Below are positions 23,337 to 33,314 of a stretch of DNA of 64,000 bases, in pieces. Origin of the DNA: PALSA-505 sp963702235 (GTDB lineage Bacteria > Actinomycetota > Actinomycetes > Streptosporangiales > Streptosporangiaceae). Position 1 is the first letter of the stretch. Each line of letters begins with the position of its first letter. Below the pieces are notes generated by a model. That model was not told where the DNA came from and did no database searches. It worked only from the letters and a program-made list of their open reading frames with translations. Made by a program: the position numbers and the translations under genes. The stretch spans positions 124,001-188,000 of the forward strand of contig CAVPBZ010000013.1 in NCBI GenBank assembly GCA_963702235.1. The letters are read 5' to 3'.

Positions 23337-24713
23337 TCAGGCTGCCTGCGGCAGAACGGCGCGGCGGCGCAGCACGAACCGGTCCTGGGCGCCGGCCAGG
23401 ACTCCGCCTGCCGGGTCGTCTTCGCCGCTCGCGCGTACCACGTCCGTGTCCGGCCGCAGGATGTCCTTGATCACCAGGCCGCAGAGCAGCAGCACCGCGG
23501 CGAACCTCGCCAGCAGCGCGACGAAATACAGCGCCGGTGATATCCCGCCCGGCCCGCCGGTCACGGCGAGCAGGTAGGCCCAGATCGCGAAGAAGTAGCC
23601 GATCTCGGTGACCTGCCACAGCGCGTACGACCAGAGCCGGGGCCGGGCCAGCACGACGAGCGGCGCCAGCCAGATGACGTACTGCGGCGACCACACCTTG
23701 TTGGTCAGCAGGAACGCGGCGAGGACGAGGAAGAACAGTTGCGGCACCCGCGGGCGGCGGGGCGCGGCCAGCGCGAGCACCGCGATTCCAGCGCAGGCCA
23801 GGCAGAAGGCGCCGAGTGACAGGTCGTTGAGCGCCGCCACCCTGGTGGTGCCGAGCCCGGGCCAGTGCAGGTACTCGAGGTAGTACCAGATGGATCCCCA
23901 GTCAGCGGGCCGGACCTTGCTGTTCCAGTAGAAGGTGGCCCAGCCGCTCGGCGCGGCGATCCAGACCGGCAGGTTCACCGCCAGCCAGGCGGCCGCCGCC
24001 GACCCGAGGGTGATCCAGAACGCTCGCATCCGCCCGGCCCGCAGGCAGAGCAGCAGCAGCGGGCCGAAGAAGATGACCGGGTAGAACTTCGTGGCTATGC
24101 CGAGCCCGAGCAGCACCCCGGCGAGCACGAGCCGCCGCGCCGCCCAGGCGGCCAGGCCGGCCGCGACGAGCGCCATCACGATCAGGTCCCAGTTGATGAA
24201 CGCGGCCAGGATCAGCGCGGGGGACAGCGCCACCAGCAGCGCCGTCCACCGCCTGCCGGGCCCGGCCAGGTACCCGGTGGCCAGCACGCCCGCCACCGTG
24301 AACAGGGCCAGCAGGACGACGGTGGCGTCGAAGAACTCCCGCCCCCTGACGTAGGGGTTGACGATCGGCCGCACCAGCCAGGCGACCGCCTGCATGGCAC
24401 CGCCGATGAGTACCGGGTACTCGACGTGGTGGCCGGTGTACGGGATCTTGCCCGCGGCCATCCCTTCACCGAAGTACAGCGGGTAGATGTCGGTGTAGCA
24501 GTGCGCCTGGAACTCGGTGAACTGGCCGTTCCACGCGCCGGCCCGGCAGGCGGCCTTGGCCGCGAAGCCCAGGCCGCTGCCGGCCAGTGCGGCCACCGTC
24601 AGGACGGCAACCGAGCCCGCCAGCGCGGTGAGCCGGGTCCGGTGCCAGGTCCGCGCCGGGCTGGCCGGCCCGGGGACGCCGCGGCCGCCCCCGGCCGCGT
24701 CAGGCTCCGCCAT
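23337..24713 (-). CDS. GT87-type polyprenyl-sugar glycosyltransferase (multi-pass)
   Basis: The start chosen is MAEPDAAGG at 24713, giving 458 residues. About ten hydrophobic segments and an early extracytoplasmic loop with TDIYPLYFGEGMAAGKIPYT and HHVEYPVLIG match the GT-C fold of DUF2029/GT87 enzymes. In actinobacteria these add mannose or other sugars from polyprenyl-phosphate donors to envelope glycans. It follows the class A PBP gene on the same strand, 81 bp after its stop, so the two are likely coexpressed. The sugar and acceptor are unknown. Confidence 0.8.
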   Translation of the reverse strand: MAEPDAAGGGRGVPGPASPARTWHRTRLTALAGSVAVLTVAALAGSGLGFAAKAACRAGAWNGQFTEFQAHCYTDIYPLYFGEGMAAGKIPYTGHHVEYPVLIGGAMQAVAWLVRPIVNPYVRGREFFDATVVLLALFTVAGVLATGYLAGPGRRWTALLVALSPALILAAFINWDLIVMALVAAGLAAWAARRLVLAGVLLGLGIATKFYPVIFFGPLLLLCLRAGRMRAFWITLGSAAAAWLAVNLPVWIAAPSGWATFYWNSKVRPADWGSIWYYLEYLHWPGLGTTRVAALNDLSLGAFCLACAGIAVLALAAPRRPRVPQLFFLVLAAFLLTNKVWSPQYVIWLAPLVVLARPRLWSYALWQVTEIGYFFAIWAYLLAVTGGPGGISPALYFVALLARFAAVLLLCGLVIKDILRPDTDVVRASGEDDPAGGVLAGAQDRFVLRRRAVLPQAA

Positions 24714-24794
24714 CAGGCCGTGCCCCGTGGATCGTGGTGGCACTCATGCCGCTCCGCCTGCGGTGCGACGAGCGGCGGTCCGTGGGCTGGCCGG

Positions 24795-27683
24795 CTATCC
24801 ACTGCCGCGGGCGCGGGCAGTCCGGGCCGGATCCGCGGCGGCTGAACCGCTCGCGCTCGGGCGCCCCGTGCCCCCGTTGCCGCCGCCGGGCGGCGGTCCG
24901 GTCGAGCACCGCAGCCCCGTCGTGCAGGTCGGGGCCGGAACCGGGCCGGTCGGCGGCGGGCTGCCGCAGTTCTGCAGCGGCCCGGGAGTGCAGGTGACCG
25001 TCGGCGTCGGCGTCGGCGTCGGATGCGCGCTTGGCGTGAAGGTGGGATGCGGCGTGGGCTGGACCAGGCTCGCCCCGGCACCCACCAGGTTCCAGGCCGT
25101 CCCGCCGAAGTCGGGCGTGGCGAAGTTCTCCACCGGGAGCTGGGCGAACTCCTTCTCGGCGAACGCGTGCCAGATCTGGGCCGGCCAGTCACCGCCGTAC
25201 CCAGGCAGGCCGCCCACCCCGTTGAGGGACTGCGCATGCGGGCCCATGCTCGCGTTCTGCTGGTTGGTGAACATGCCGACGGCGAGCGAGTACTGCGGGA
25301 TCGCGCCGAGGAAGAACGCCGACTGGGCGGTCTCGGTGGTGCCGGTCTTGCCGATGATCGGCCGCCCGTCGGTCATCGCGGCCCTGGTGCCGGTCCCGTT
25401 GATCGTGTCGAAGGACAGCGGGTAGTTCACGTCGGACGCCACGGCCGGGGAGAGCACCTCGCGGTGCGTCACCTTCGCGGTGACCAGGTTCGTCCCGGAA
25501 GTGATCTGCTCGATCACGTGCGGGGCGGCGTACTGGCCGTTGGCGGCCAGGGTAGCGAACGTGTTCGCCTGCTCCTCCACGGTGAGTGCCGCGGTGCCAA
25601 GCGCGATGCCCACCTGGCCCACGTCGTTCTGCAGGTTCGACCCGTTCGGGTAGGCCGAGGTATTGACGCCGAAGGACTTGGCCATGTTAATGACGTTCTG
25701 CGTTCCCACCCGGTGGGTGAGGTCGGTGTAGGCCGTGTTCAGCGACTGGGCGGTCGAGTACACCACGCTCTGCGGGCCGCCGGCGCCGGTGTCCCCCGCG
25801 TCGTTGCTGAACGCGTGCCATCCGTACGGCGTGCTCGGGCACCCTGCCTGCCCGAGGCTCGTGGCCGGCACGGAGTACTGCTGCGGGTACTGGTCACCGG
25901 GCACGCAGAGCGGTGAGGTGCCGTCGAGGATGCTCGTCTTGACGTTCATTCCCTCCGACCGGGCGGTGGCGAGCACGTACGGCTTGAACGACGACCCGAC
26001 CTGCTCCCTGTTCTGCAGCGCCATGTCCACGTTGCAGACGACCCGCTGGCACTGCTTGGCCGGCAGCGAATAGCTGGGCCCGCTGTACATGGCGACGATG
26101 GCGCCGGTGCCTGGCTGCTCGAGCACGGCGCCTATGTGCGCGTACAGGGGCAGCTTCGCGCCGTTGGCCTTCATCAGCGCCTCGTTCTGATTCACGGTGG
26201 CGTACAGGGCGTTCATCATCTGCTTGCTGAAGGTCGTGACGATGCGCAGCCCGCCGTTGTCGATCTCGGCCGGCGAGTAGTGGTAGGTGTGCAGCAACTC
26301 GTACTGCACCGCCTGCATGATGTACCCGCTGTAGCCGGTCCAGCCCGAGCTGTTCGGCTGCGTGCTGACCACCTTGGGGAACTTCTGCTTCGAGGCCTGC
26401 TGCGAGGTCAGCTTGCCCATGGTGACCATGCCCTGCAGCACGTAATGCCAGCGCGCGACGAGCGGCTGGTACCCGGCGGATCCCGGCGTCGGGTCAAAGG
26501 CGCCGGGCGCGTTGAGCATCGCGGCGATCATCGCGTCCTGCGCCACGTTGAGGTCGCTGGCCGGCTGGCCGAAGTACGTCTCCGCCGCCGCCCCGACTCC
26601 GTACGCGCCGGCGCCGAAGTACACCGTGTTCAGGTACTGGGTGAGGATCCAGTCCTTGGACTTCTGCCGGGCGAGCTTGATCGCGACGTAGATCTCCTTG
26701 AGCTTGCGGCTGATCGTCTGCTGCGTCCCGATGTTGGCGTAGTAGTTGCGGACGAACTGCTGGGTGATCGTGGAGCCGCCCTGCAGCGAGCTGCCCGACC
26801 CGGTGATGTTGTCGTAGAGCGCCCGCATGATGCCGGTCGGCGAGATCCCGCCCTCGTTGTAGAAATTCCTGTCCTCCGCCGCGACCACGGCGTTCTTCAG
26901 CTGGGCCGGAATCTGATTGGAGGTGAGCACGTGCCGGTTCGTGGTGCCGAAGGTCCCGACGACGGTCTTGCCGTTGCTGAAGTAGACCGTCGATGACTGC
27001 TGCAGGGCCAGCGCGGACACGTCGGTCGGGATCGGCGTGCCCGCGTACGAGACGCCGAGGTAGGCGGCGACGGCGACAATGACCGCTCCGACCGCGCTGA
27101 GCGCGAGGGCGACCACCTTCTTCCAGGACCAGTGCCGCCACCAGCTGCCCTTGCGCTTGGCGGGCTTGCCGCCCCGGCCGCTGCCGCCGCCGCTGCCCGG
27201 GGGCTCCTCATCGCCGTAGCGCATGGACCGCCGCCGGCGGCCGATGCCCGGCCGCCGGGAGCCGGCGGGCCCTCCGCGCTCGTCGCCGCGGCCATACCCG
27301 TCGCCGCGGCGGTAGTCGTCACTCCGGCCGTAGCCGTCATCGCTGTGGTAGCCGTGGCCGCGGCCGTAGCCGTCACCGCGGCCGCCGGACCGGCCGTAAC
27401 CGCCAGCGCCGCCGTCGGCCCCGCGGCCGTAGCCGTCACCGCCGCGGCTGGCCGGCTGCTTGTAGCCAGCCGGGCGGCCGCGGTCGCCGGGCGGCCTGTA
27501 GCCGTCGTCAGGGCGGGAGCGGGATCGCCCGCGGGTGGCGCCTCGGCGGGGGACGTCTGCTCGCGGCAAGCCGTCCGTGCCGTCGTAGACATCACCGCGG
27601 GGGCGGTCAGCGCGCGCCCGGCCGGCCGGGCGCGAACCGCGGCGGCGTGGACGGCCTGATCCGGTGAAGCCTGGAGTACTCAC
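24795..27683 (-). CDS. Class A penicillin-binding protein (PonA-like)
   Basis: This 962-residue protein starts at GTG 27683. The N-terminal cytoplasmic region (1-175) is rich in Gly, Tyr, Arg and Asp with repeated GYGR-type units. One TM segment follows (about 188-210, VVALALSAVGAVIVAVAAYL). The GT51 glycosyltransferase has AAEDRNFYNEGG and GGSTITQQFVRN. The transpeptidase has SSFK, SLN and GKTGTT. The usual EDRxFYxHxG reads EDRNFYNEGG, with Glu for His. The C-terminus is a Pro/Thr-rich tail ending in low-complexity sequence. It polymerises and crosslinks peptidoglycan. Confidence 0.93.
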   Translation of the reverse strand: MSTPGFTGSGRPRRRGSRPAGRARADRPRGDVYDGTDGLPRADVPRRGATRGRSRSRPDDGYRPPGDRGRPAGYKQPASRGGDGYGRGADGGAGGYGRSGGRGDGYGRGHGYHSDDGYGRSDDYRRGDGYGRGDERGGPAGSRRPGIGRRRRSMRYGDEEPPGSGGGSGRGGKPAKRKGSWWRHWSWKKVVALALSAVGAVIVAVAAYLGVSYAGTPIPTDVSALALQQSSTVYFSNGKTVVGTFGTTNRHVLTSNQIPAQLKNAVVAAEDRNFYNEGGISPTGIMRALYDNITGSGSSLQGGSTITQQFVRNYYANIGTQQTISRKLKEIYVAIKLARQKSKDWILTQYLNTVYFGAGAYGVGAAAETYFGQPASDLNVAQDAMIAAMLNAPGAFDPTPGSAGYQPLVARWHYVLQGMVTMGKLTSQQASKQKFPKVVSTQPNSSGWTGYSGYIMQAVQYELLHTYHYSPAEIDNGGLRIVTTFSKQMMNALYATVNQNEALMKANGAKLPLYAHIGAVLEQPGTGAIVAMYSGPSYSLPAKQCQRVVCNVDMALQNREQVGSSFKPYVLATARSEGMNVKTSILDGTSPLCVPGDQYPQQYSVPATSLGQAGCPSTPYGWHAFSNDAGDTGAGGPQSVVYSTAQSLNTAYTDLTHRVGTQNVINMAKSFGVNTSAYPNGSNLQNDVGQVGIALGTAALTVEEQANTFATLAANGQYAAPHVIEQITSGTNLVTAKVTHREVLSPAVASDVNYPLSFDTINGTGTRAAMTDGRPIIGKTGTTETAQSAFFLGAIPQYSLAVGMFTNQQNASMGPHAQSLNGVGGLPGYGGDWPAQIWHAFAEKEFAQLPVENFATPDFGGTAWNLVGAGASLVQPTPHPTFTPSAHPTPTPTPTVTCTPGPLQNCGSPPPTGPVPAPTCTTGLRCSTGPPPGGGNGGTGRPSASGSAAADPARTARARGSG

Positions 27684-27837
27684 GCGTCCTCACTGGTTCG
27701 CGGCCCGCGGGCGGGGGGACCGCGGCGCTATCGGGGGGGTCCAGCGGGCAAGGGGTGCCCGGGCTGACACACAACGTACCCGGTCGCATCCTTCGCTGCC
27801 GCCCCGGTGGTATTTATCCGTCACACCCGTAACGGGA

Positions 27838-28233
27838 TCAGTCGCCTGCCCTGACCCGGCGTCCGCGCCTGGCGCGCGGCTCGCCCGTTCCGAGTACGTA
27901 CGACGAAGCGAGGTGGTTCCAGGCACAACTCTGGCAGACCTCGACGACGTAGGCCTGGAACTCCCCGTATTCCAGCGCCATCTCATCGAGTTCGGGCCCG
28001 CTCTTGACCCTGCCCTCGTACTGGCCGAGCTCGTCCCCGTATACGTAGGTGACGTGGGTGAGCTTCGCTCTCCTGCAGATCGGGCAGGGCCGGTCGGTCG
28101 GCTCGCCGTGGAACTTGGCCGCACGCAGCAGGTACGGATGCGCGTCGCACACGTCAGCGATCGTGGTCCGCCCGGCCAGCACGGACTTCAGCGTCGCCCT
28201 CCTGGCGAGCGCATAGTCCACGACAGAGCGCAT
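27838..28233 (-). CDS. DUF5318 family zinc-ribbon-like protein
   Basis: It starts at ATG 28233 (MRSVVDYALARRATL), with an alternative ATG three codons upstream; 131 residues. Two Cys pairs, RPCPICRR and EVCQSCAWNH, could bind zinc. The conserved DVCDAHPYLLRAAKFHGEPT and THVTYVYGDELGQYEGR mark the actinobacterial DUF5318 family, which commonly neighbours the PBP, padR and ino1 genes. Function is unknown; Cys pairs and location suggest a regulatory or RNA-binding role. It is divergent from padR, with a perfect palindrome in between. Confidence 0.85.
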   Translation of the reverse strand: MRSVVDYALARRATLKSVLAGRTTIADVCDAHPYLLRAAKFHGEPTDRPCPICRRAKLTHVTYVYGDELGQYEGRVKSGPELDEMALEYGEFQAYVVEVCQSCAWNHLASSYVLGTGEPRARRGRRVRAGD

Positions 28234-28336
28234 AGAGCCCATGCCCGACAGGGTACGACGGAAGACCGCCCAGGCCGAGCCCGGAGCTTTCCGTAAGATG
28301 CCGGCTTGCGCTGATTGCAGTTGCGACATATCTTTG

Positions 28337-28359
28337 CGATGTATCGGACCGATACATCG
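28337..28359. promoter_or_regulatory. Perfect 23-bp palindrome, probable PadR operator
   Basis: Arms CGATGTATCGG (28337-28347) and CCGATACATCG (28349-28359) are perfectly complementary around one central base. The outer ATGT and ACAT half-sites resemble those of PadR-family operators. It lies in the divergent region between DUF5318 and padR, 72 bp before the padR start. Confidence 0.75.
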
Positions 28360-28431
28360 GTGAGATACGTCCGGGCGGTCCGCGGCTGATCGCGGGAGTG
28401 TGCCGGGGCGGACAGAGGAAGGTACCGGCTG

Positions 28432-29052
28432 GTGAGCGACCCTCGCGCAGGCAGCCACGGCCCGGCCGACGGCCGCTCCGGCGGCAGGCGCTCGGGCGTG
28501 CTCGAACTGGCCGTGCTCGGCCTGCTGCACGAGACGCCCATGCACGGCTACGAGCTGCGTAAGCGGCTCAATGCCCTGCTCGGCGCCTTCCGGGCTTTTT
28601 CCTACGGATCGCTCTATCCGTGCCTGAAGGACCTGCTGCTGCGGGGCCTGATCGCAGAGGAACCGGCGCCTGACACCGCGCGGGCGCTGGCCGGACGCCG
28701 GTCGAAGATCGTCTACCGGCTGACGGCCGAGGGTAAGGAGCGGCTGCAGGACCTGCTCGCCGAGGCCGGCCCCGCCGCCTGGGAGGACGACGGGTTCGGC
28801 ATCCGCTTCGCCTTCTTCGGCCAGACCAGAGCCGACGTCAGGCTGCGGATTCTGGAAGGCCGGCGCAGCCGGCTCGAAGAGCGGATGGAAGCCGTGCGCG
28901 CCGCCCTGGCCAGGACCAGGGAGCGGCTGGATAGCTACACCCTGGAGCTGCACAAGCATGGCCTGGAGTCAGTGGAGCGCGAAGTCCGCTGGCTCAACGA
29001 GCTGATCGCCTCGGAACGAGAATCTGGTCCGGACACCAAGACCCAGACGTGA
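28432..29052 (+). CDS. PadR family transcriptional regulator
   Basis: This 206-residue regulator has a winged helix at about residues 21-105: LELAVLGLLHETPMHGYELR, FSYGSLYPCLKDLLLRGLI and SKIVYRLTAEGKERL. A C-terminal coiled helix (about 130-195) serves dimerisation. It starts at GTG 28432. In actinobacteria this gene regularly precedes ino1. The perfect palindrome upstream suggests autoregulation and possibly control of DUF5318. Confidence 0.9.
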   Translation: MSDPRAGSHGPADGRSGGRRSGVLELAVLGLLHETPMHGYELRKRLNALLGAFRAFSYGSLYPCLKDLLLRGLIAEEPAPDTARALAGRRSKIVYRLTAEGKERLQDLLAEAGPAAWEDDGFGIRFAFFGQTRADVRLRILEGRRSRLEERMEAVRAALARTRERLDSYTLELHKHGLESVEREVRWLNELIASERESGPDTKTQT

Positions 29053-29149
29053 CGCGGCCCTGCCCGCCCGCCCCCGGGTGGCAGCACGGCGGCGCCATGA
29101 GTGAACGCAACCTGAACGGCACGAGTACACGAGTAAAGGAGCCATCCTG

Positions 29150-30229
29150 ATGGGATCGGTACGGGTAGCCATCGTCGGCGTGGGCAACTGCGCTAGTTCC
29201 CTCGTCCAGGGCGTGGAGTACTACGCCGATGCTGCCCCGGACACCCGGGTGCCCGGCCTGATGCACGTTCAGTTCGGCCCGTATCACGTCTCGGACGTGG
29301 AATTCGTCGCCGCCTTCGACGTGGACGCCAAGAAGGTCGGCCAGGACCTGTCCGATGCCATCCTGGCTAGCGAGAACAACACCATCAAGCTGTGTGACGT
29401 GCCGCCCACCGGGGTGACGGTGCAGCGCGGGCCGACCCTGGACGGGCTGGGCGAGTACTACCGCGACATCATCACCGAGTCCGACGACCCGCCGGTGGAC
29501 GTGGTCGAGGTGCTCACCCAGACCCGGGCGGACGTGCTCGTGTCCTACCTGCCGGTGGGCTCGGAGGAGGCCGACCGCTACTACGCCCAGTGCGCCATTG
29601 ACGCGGGCGTCGCGTTCGTCAACGCGCTGCCGGTGTTCATCGCCTCGGACCCGGCATGGGCGGCCAAGTTCGCCGACGCGGGCGTGCCGATCATCGGTGA
29701 CGACATCAAGTCCCAGGTCGGCGCCACGATCACGCACCGCGTGCTGGCGAAGCTCTTCGAGGACCGCGGGGTCGAGCTGCAGCGCACGTACCAGCTCAAC
29801 GTCGGCGGCAACATGGACTTCATGAACATGCTGGAGCGCAAGCGGCTGCAGACCAAGAAGCTGTCCAAGACCCAGTCGGTGACGTCGCAGATCCCGCACG
29901 AGATGGAGCGGGCCTCGGTGCACATCGGCCCGTCCGACCACGTGCCCTGGCTGGACGACCGCAAGCTGGCGTTCGTCCGGCTCGAGGGACGGGGCTTCGG
30001 CGACGTGCCGCTCAACCTGGAGTACCGGCTCGAGGTGTGGGACTCGCCGAATTCGGCCGGCGTCATCATCGACGCGATCAGGGCGGCGAAGATCGCCAAG
30101 GACCGCGGCGTCGGCGGCCCGGTGCTCTCGCCCTCCTCGTACTTCATGAAGTCGCCGCCCGAGCAGTACGGCGACGACGTCTGCCGGGACAGGGTGGAGC
30201 AGTTCATCCGCGGCGAGATCGACCGCTGA
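29150..30229 (+). CDS. ino1: Inositol-3-phosphate synthase
   Basis: This 359-residue enzyme has an NAD-binding start VRVAIVGVGNCASSLVQG and the signatures NALPVFIASDPAWAAKF, GDDIKSQVGATITHR, LNVGGNMDFMNMLERKRL and SKTQSVTSQI. It converts glucose-6-phosphate to inositol-3-phosphate, which feeds phosphatidylinositol and, in most actinobacteria, mycothiol synthesis. It starts at ATG 29150 behind AAAGGAG. Short bacterial-type MIPS of 350-370 residues matches this length. Confidence 0.95.
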   Translation: MGSVRVAIVGVGNCASSLVQGVEYYADAAPDTRVPGLMHVQFGPYHVSDVEFVAAFDVDAKKVGQDLSDAILASENNTIKLCDVPPTGVTVQRGPTLDGLGEYYRDIITESDDPPVDVVEVLTQTRADVLVSYLPVGSEEADRYYAQCAIDAGVAFVNALPVFIASDPAWAAKFADAGVPIIGDDIKSQVGATITHRVLAKLFEDRGVELQRTYQLNVGGNMDFMNMLERKRLQTKKLSKTQSVTSQIPHEMERASVHIGPSDHVPWLDDRKLAFVRLEGRGFGDVPLNLEYRLEVWDSPNSAGVIIDAIRAAKIAKDRGVGGPVLSPSSYFMKSPPEQYGDDVCRDRVEQFIRGEIDR

Positions 30230-30291
30230 CCGGCGGCCGCGGAGCACGCGCGGCCGGGCTGAGCGGCGGGCCGACGCCGTAGGCTGGACAG

Positions 30292-31746
30292 GTGCGCTCT
30301 CACGCGGGTTTGCGCAGCCGGCTGGCCGCGGCCCGGGTACGGGCCGGCGGGCAGCCCGGGCAGGCCGAGCAGGCCGACGGGCGGCCCGCGCGATCGTCGT
30401 TCTTCGCCGACCTGGCGACGGTGCTCGCCGAGCGGGGCTTCCGGCGGCTGTTCGGCACCCGGCTGATCTCGCAGGCCGGCGACGGCATGTTCACCGCCGG
30501 CCTCGGCGCGTACGTATTCTTCAACGCGACCAGCTTCCCGAACCCGGTGTCGGCGGCCGGGGCGTTCGCGGTGCTCTACCTGCCTTACTCGCTGATCGGC
30601 CCGTTCGCCGGCGTCCTCATCGACCGCTGGTCGCGCAGGCAGATCCTGGTCTGGTCGGCGCTGATTCGTTCGGTGGTCGTGGCGCTGACCGCCGCGCTCG
30701 TGCCCTCGGGAAACCTTGGCGTGCCGCTCTACGCCGGGGTGCTTGCGGTGCTGGGCGTGAACAGGTTCTTCCTGTCCTCGCTGTCAGCCGCGCTGCCGCA
30801 CGTAGTCGCGGCGGACAAGCTGGTCATGGCCAACTCGGTGGCTCCGACCTCCGGCACGATCGCCAGTTTTCTCGGCGGCTTCACCGGGCTGGGCATCCAC
30901 TTCGCCACCGGCGGCGGCCGGGGCGGCTCGGCGGCCACCCTGCTTGTCGCGGGCGCCTGCTACCTGGTCGCGGGGGCGGTCGCCGCGACCATGCACAGGG
31001 ATCTGCTCGGGCCCGACCGGGTCGAGGCGGGGCAGCGGCGCGCCGGGATCCTCACCGAACTCGGCATCGTCGCGGCGGGCCTGGCCGCCGGGGCGCGGCA
31101 CGTGATGAGCAGGCGGCGGCCGGCCGCCGCCCTGTTCGCGACCGGCTGCCAGCGGATGCTGTACGGGATCTTGTTCCTGATGTCGATCTTGCTGTACCGC
31201 AACTACTTCTACCACGCCAGCGCCAACAACGCGCTGAGCCACTTCACCCTGGTGATCGTGGCCTCGGCGGTCGGCTATGGCGCCGCCGCGTTCATCACCC
31301 CGGTGGTGAGCGCACGGCTGCCCGTCGGCGCCCTGATAACGGCCTTGCTGGTGATGGCCGGTATCGTGGCGGGCCCGCTGGGCGCGACGTTCAGCCAGGT
31401 GCCGTTCCTCCTCATCAGCTTCGCCGTCAGCCTGGCCGCGCAAGGCGTGGCCATCACGGCGACGACGATCCTCCAGCAGGAGGTGGACGACGGCTTCCGC
31501 GGCCGGGTGTTCTCCTTCTACGACATGCTCTTCAACGTGCCGTTCGTTATCGGCGCGGCGGTGGCCGCGGCGTTCATGCCGTTCGACGGTAAGTCGTACC
31601 CGCTGCTGGCTGTGGCCGGCGCGGGTTACGTACTCGCCGGCCTGGCCTACGCCCTGCTGAGCCGTCAGCCGGCCGGCGGCGGTTCCGCGCCGTCGTCGCC
31701 GGATACGGTCAGTCCCCCTGCCGCGGCCCAGCGCACCAGCTCCTGA
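30292..31746 (+). CDS. MFS transporter
   Basis: It starts at GTG 30292; 484 residues with about twelve hydrophobic segments. A typical MFS loop is seen early (GVLIDRWSRRQILVWSALIR), and further segments LPHVVAADKLVMANSV and FRGRVFSFYDMLFNVPF are typical of the MFS_3/enterobactin-exporter-like branch. The substrate is unknown. It overlaps the convergent CCA-adding enzyme gene by 82 bp at its 3' end. Confidence 0.85.
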   Translation: MRSHAGLRSRLAAARVRAGGQPGQAEQADGRPARSSFFADLATVLAERGFRRLFGTRLISQAGDGMFTAGLGAYVFFNATSFPNPVSAAGAFAVLYLPYSLIGPFAGVLIDRWSRRQILVWSALIRSVVVALTAALVPSGNLGVPLYAGVLAVLGVNRFFLSSLSAALPHVVAADKLVMANSVAPTSGTIASFLGGFTGLGIHFATGGGRGGSAATLLVAGACYLVAGAVAATMHRDLLGPDRVEAGQRRAGILTELGIVAAGLAAGARHVMSRRRPAAALFATGCQRMLYGILFLMSILLYRNYFYHASANNALSHFTLVIVASAVGYGAAAFITPVVSARLPVGALITALLVMAGIVAGPLGATFSQVPFLLISFAVSLAAQGVAITATTILQQEVDDGFRGRVFSFYDMLFNVPFVIGAAVAAAFMPFDGKSYPLLAVAGAGYVLAGLAYALLSRQPAGGGSAPSSPDTVSPPAAAQRTSS

Positions 31747-33154
31747 GTGGCCCGCTCCTGGCCCAGCGGGCCGTGCTCGATCCGCAGGTCCAGCAGGTGC
31801 TTGAGCGCCAGCCCGACGGTGCGGCCCGGCGGCACCCCCAGGATGCTCATGATCTCGTTGCCGTCCAGGTCGGGCCGTAGGCTGGCCAGCTCCTCCTGCT
31901 GGCCCAGTTCCTCGATGCGGGCCTCGAGGCTGTCGTAGGCACGGGCCAGCCGCGCCCCCTTGGCCTTGTTCCTCGTCGTGCAGTCCGCCCTGGTCAGCGC
32001 GTGCAGCCGGGTGAGCAGCGGGCCTGCGTCCCTGACGTAGCGGCGGACCGCCGAATCGGTCCACTCGCCCGCCCCGTAGCCGTGGAACCGCAGGTGCAGG
32101 AAGACCAGGCTGGCGACGTCCTCGATCACCGGCGAGGGGAAGCGGAGCTGCCTCAGCCGCTTGCGCACCATGCCCGCGCCGACCGCCTCGTGGTGGTGAA
32201 AGGCAACCCGCCCGTCCGGCAGCAGGGACCGGGTGTCCGGCTTGCCGATGTCGTGCAGCAGCGCCGCCAGCCGCAGCACGAGGTCGTTCTTCAGCCGGTA
32301 CCGGTCCTCGAGTGCGATCGCCTGCTCCAGCACGGTGAGCGAGTGCTGGTACACGTCCTTGTGCCGGAAGTGCTCATCGGCCTCGAGCCGGAGCCTGGGC
32401 ACCTCGGGCAGCACCCGGTCGGCCACCCCGGTGTTGACCAGGAGCACGATGCCGCGAACCGGGTCGGCGGACAGCATGAGCTTGACCAGCTCGTCCCTGA
32501 TCCGCTCGGCGGACACGATCTCCAGCCGCCGGCCAGCTCGGTCATCGCGGCCCTGACGTCAGCGGTCGGCTCGAAGCCGAGCTGCCCCGCGAACCGGGCC
32601 GCGCGCAGGATGCGCAGCGGGTCGTCGGTGAAGGAGTCCTCCGCCGCGCCGGGGGTGCGCAGCACCTTGTCCCGCAGGTCGCGCACGCCGCCGAACGGGT
32701 CCACGAGCTCGCCCGACGGCAGCCGGGCCGCCATCGCGTTCACGGTGAAGTCGCGCCGGGCCAGGTCGCCTTCCAGCGTCTTGCCGTACTGAACCGCCGG
32801 CTTACGGGAGCCTTCGGCGTACTGCTCGGTCCGGTAGGTGGTGATCTCTAGCAGCCGGTCGCCCTTGCGCAGGCCGACCGTGCCGAACTTGATCCCGACG
32901 GTCCAGCTGGCGTCCGCCCAGTCAGCGGTGATCTCCAGGACCTGCTCGGGCGACGCGTCGGTGGCCAGGTCAAAGTCAGTCGGCGGCCGGCCCAGGAAGA
33001 CGTCCCGCACCGGGCCGCCGACCAGCGCGAGCTCGTGACCGGCCCGGGCGAACAGGCGGGCCAGGTCATCCAGCGGGCGGGTGACGGCGGCCAGCAGCTC
33101 AGCGGCAGCCTTGCGCTGCGCTGGGGTCAGCGGTGTCGAATCCGGCACGGGCAT
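31665..33154 (-). CDS. CCA tRNA nucleotidyltransferase, frame broken by one missing base
   Basis: Two frames together encode a class II CCA-adding enzyme. The N-terminal part (33154 to about 32530) has ALVGGPVRDVFLG, the catalytic DFDLATDA and RRDFTVNAMA. The C-terminal part, starting around LEIVSAERIRDELVKLML, continues to the HD domain (AALLHDIGKPDTR) and stops at 31665. The join should read TELAGRLEIVSAER; one C is missing near 32530. The enzyme repairs or adds the CCA end of tRNAs and is normally required. The break is therefore more likely a sequence error than a true loss, unless a second copy exists. Confidence 0.85.
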
Positions 33155-33314
33155 CGAGGGTAAGCGGTGTAGATAAGCTTAAGAAACAGGCGGGTGCCCC
33201 GGGGGTTCCTGACGGGGCAGGAGCCCGCAGCTTAACGGGCACCGCGGCCGGACGCCACGCGCAACGCGCGGCCGGGCGGGCCGGCGCGGTCCCGGCCGGG
33301 ATCCGGAGGCGCCG

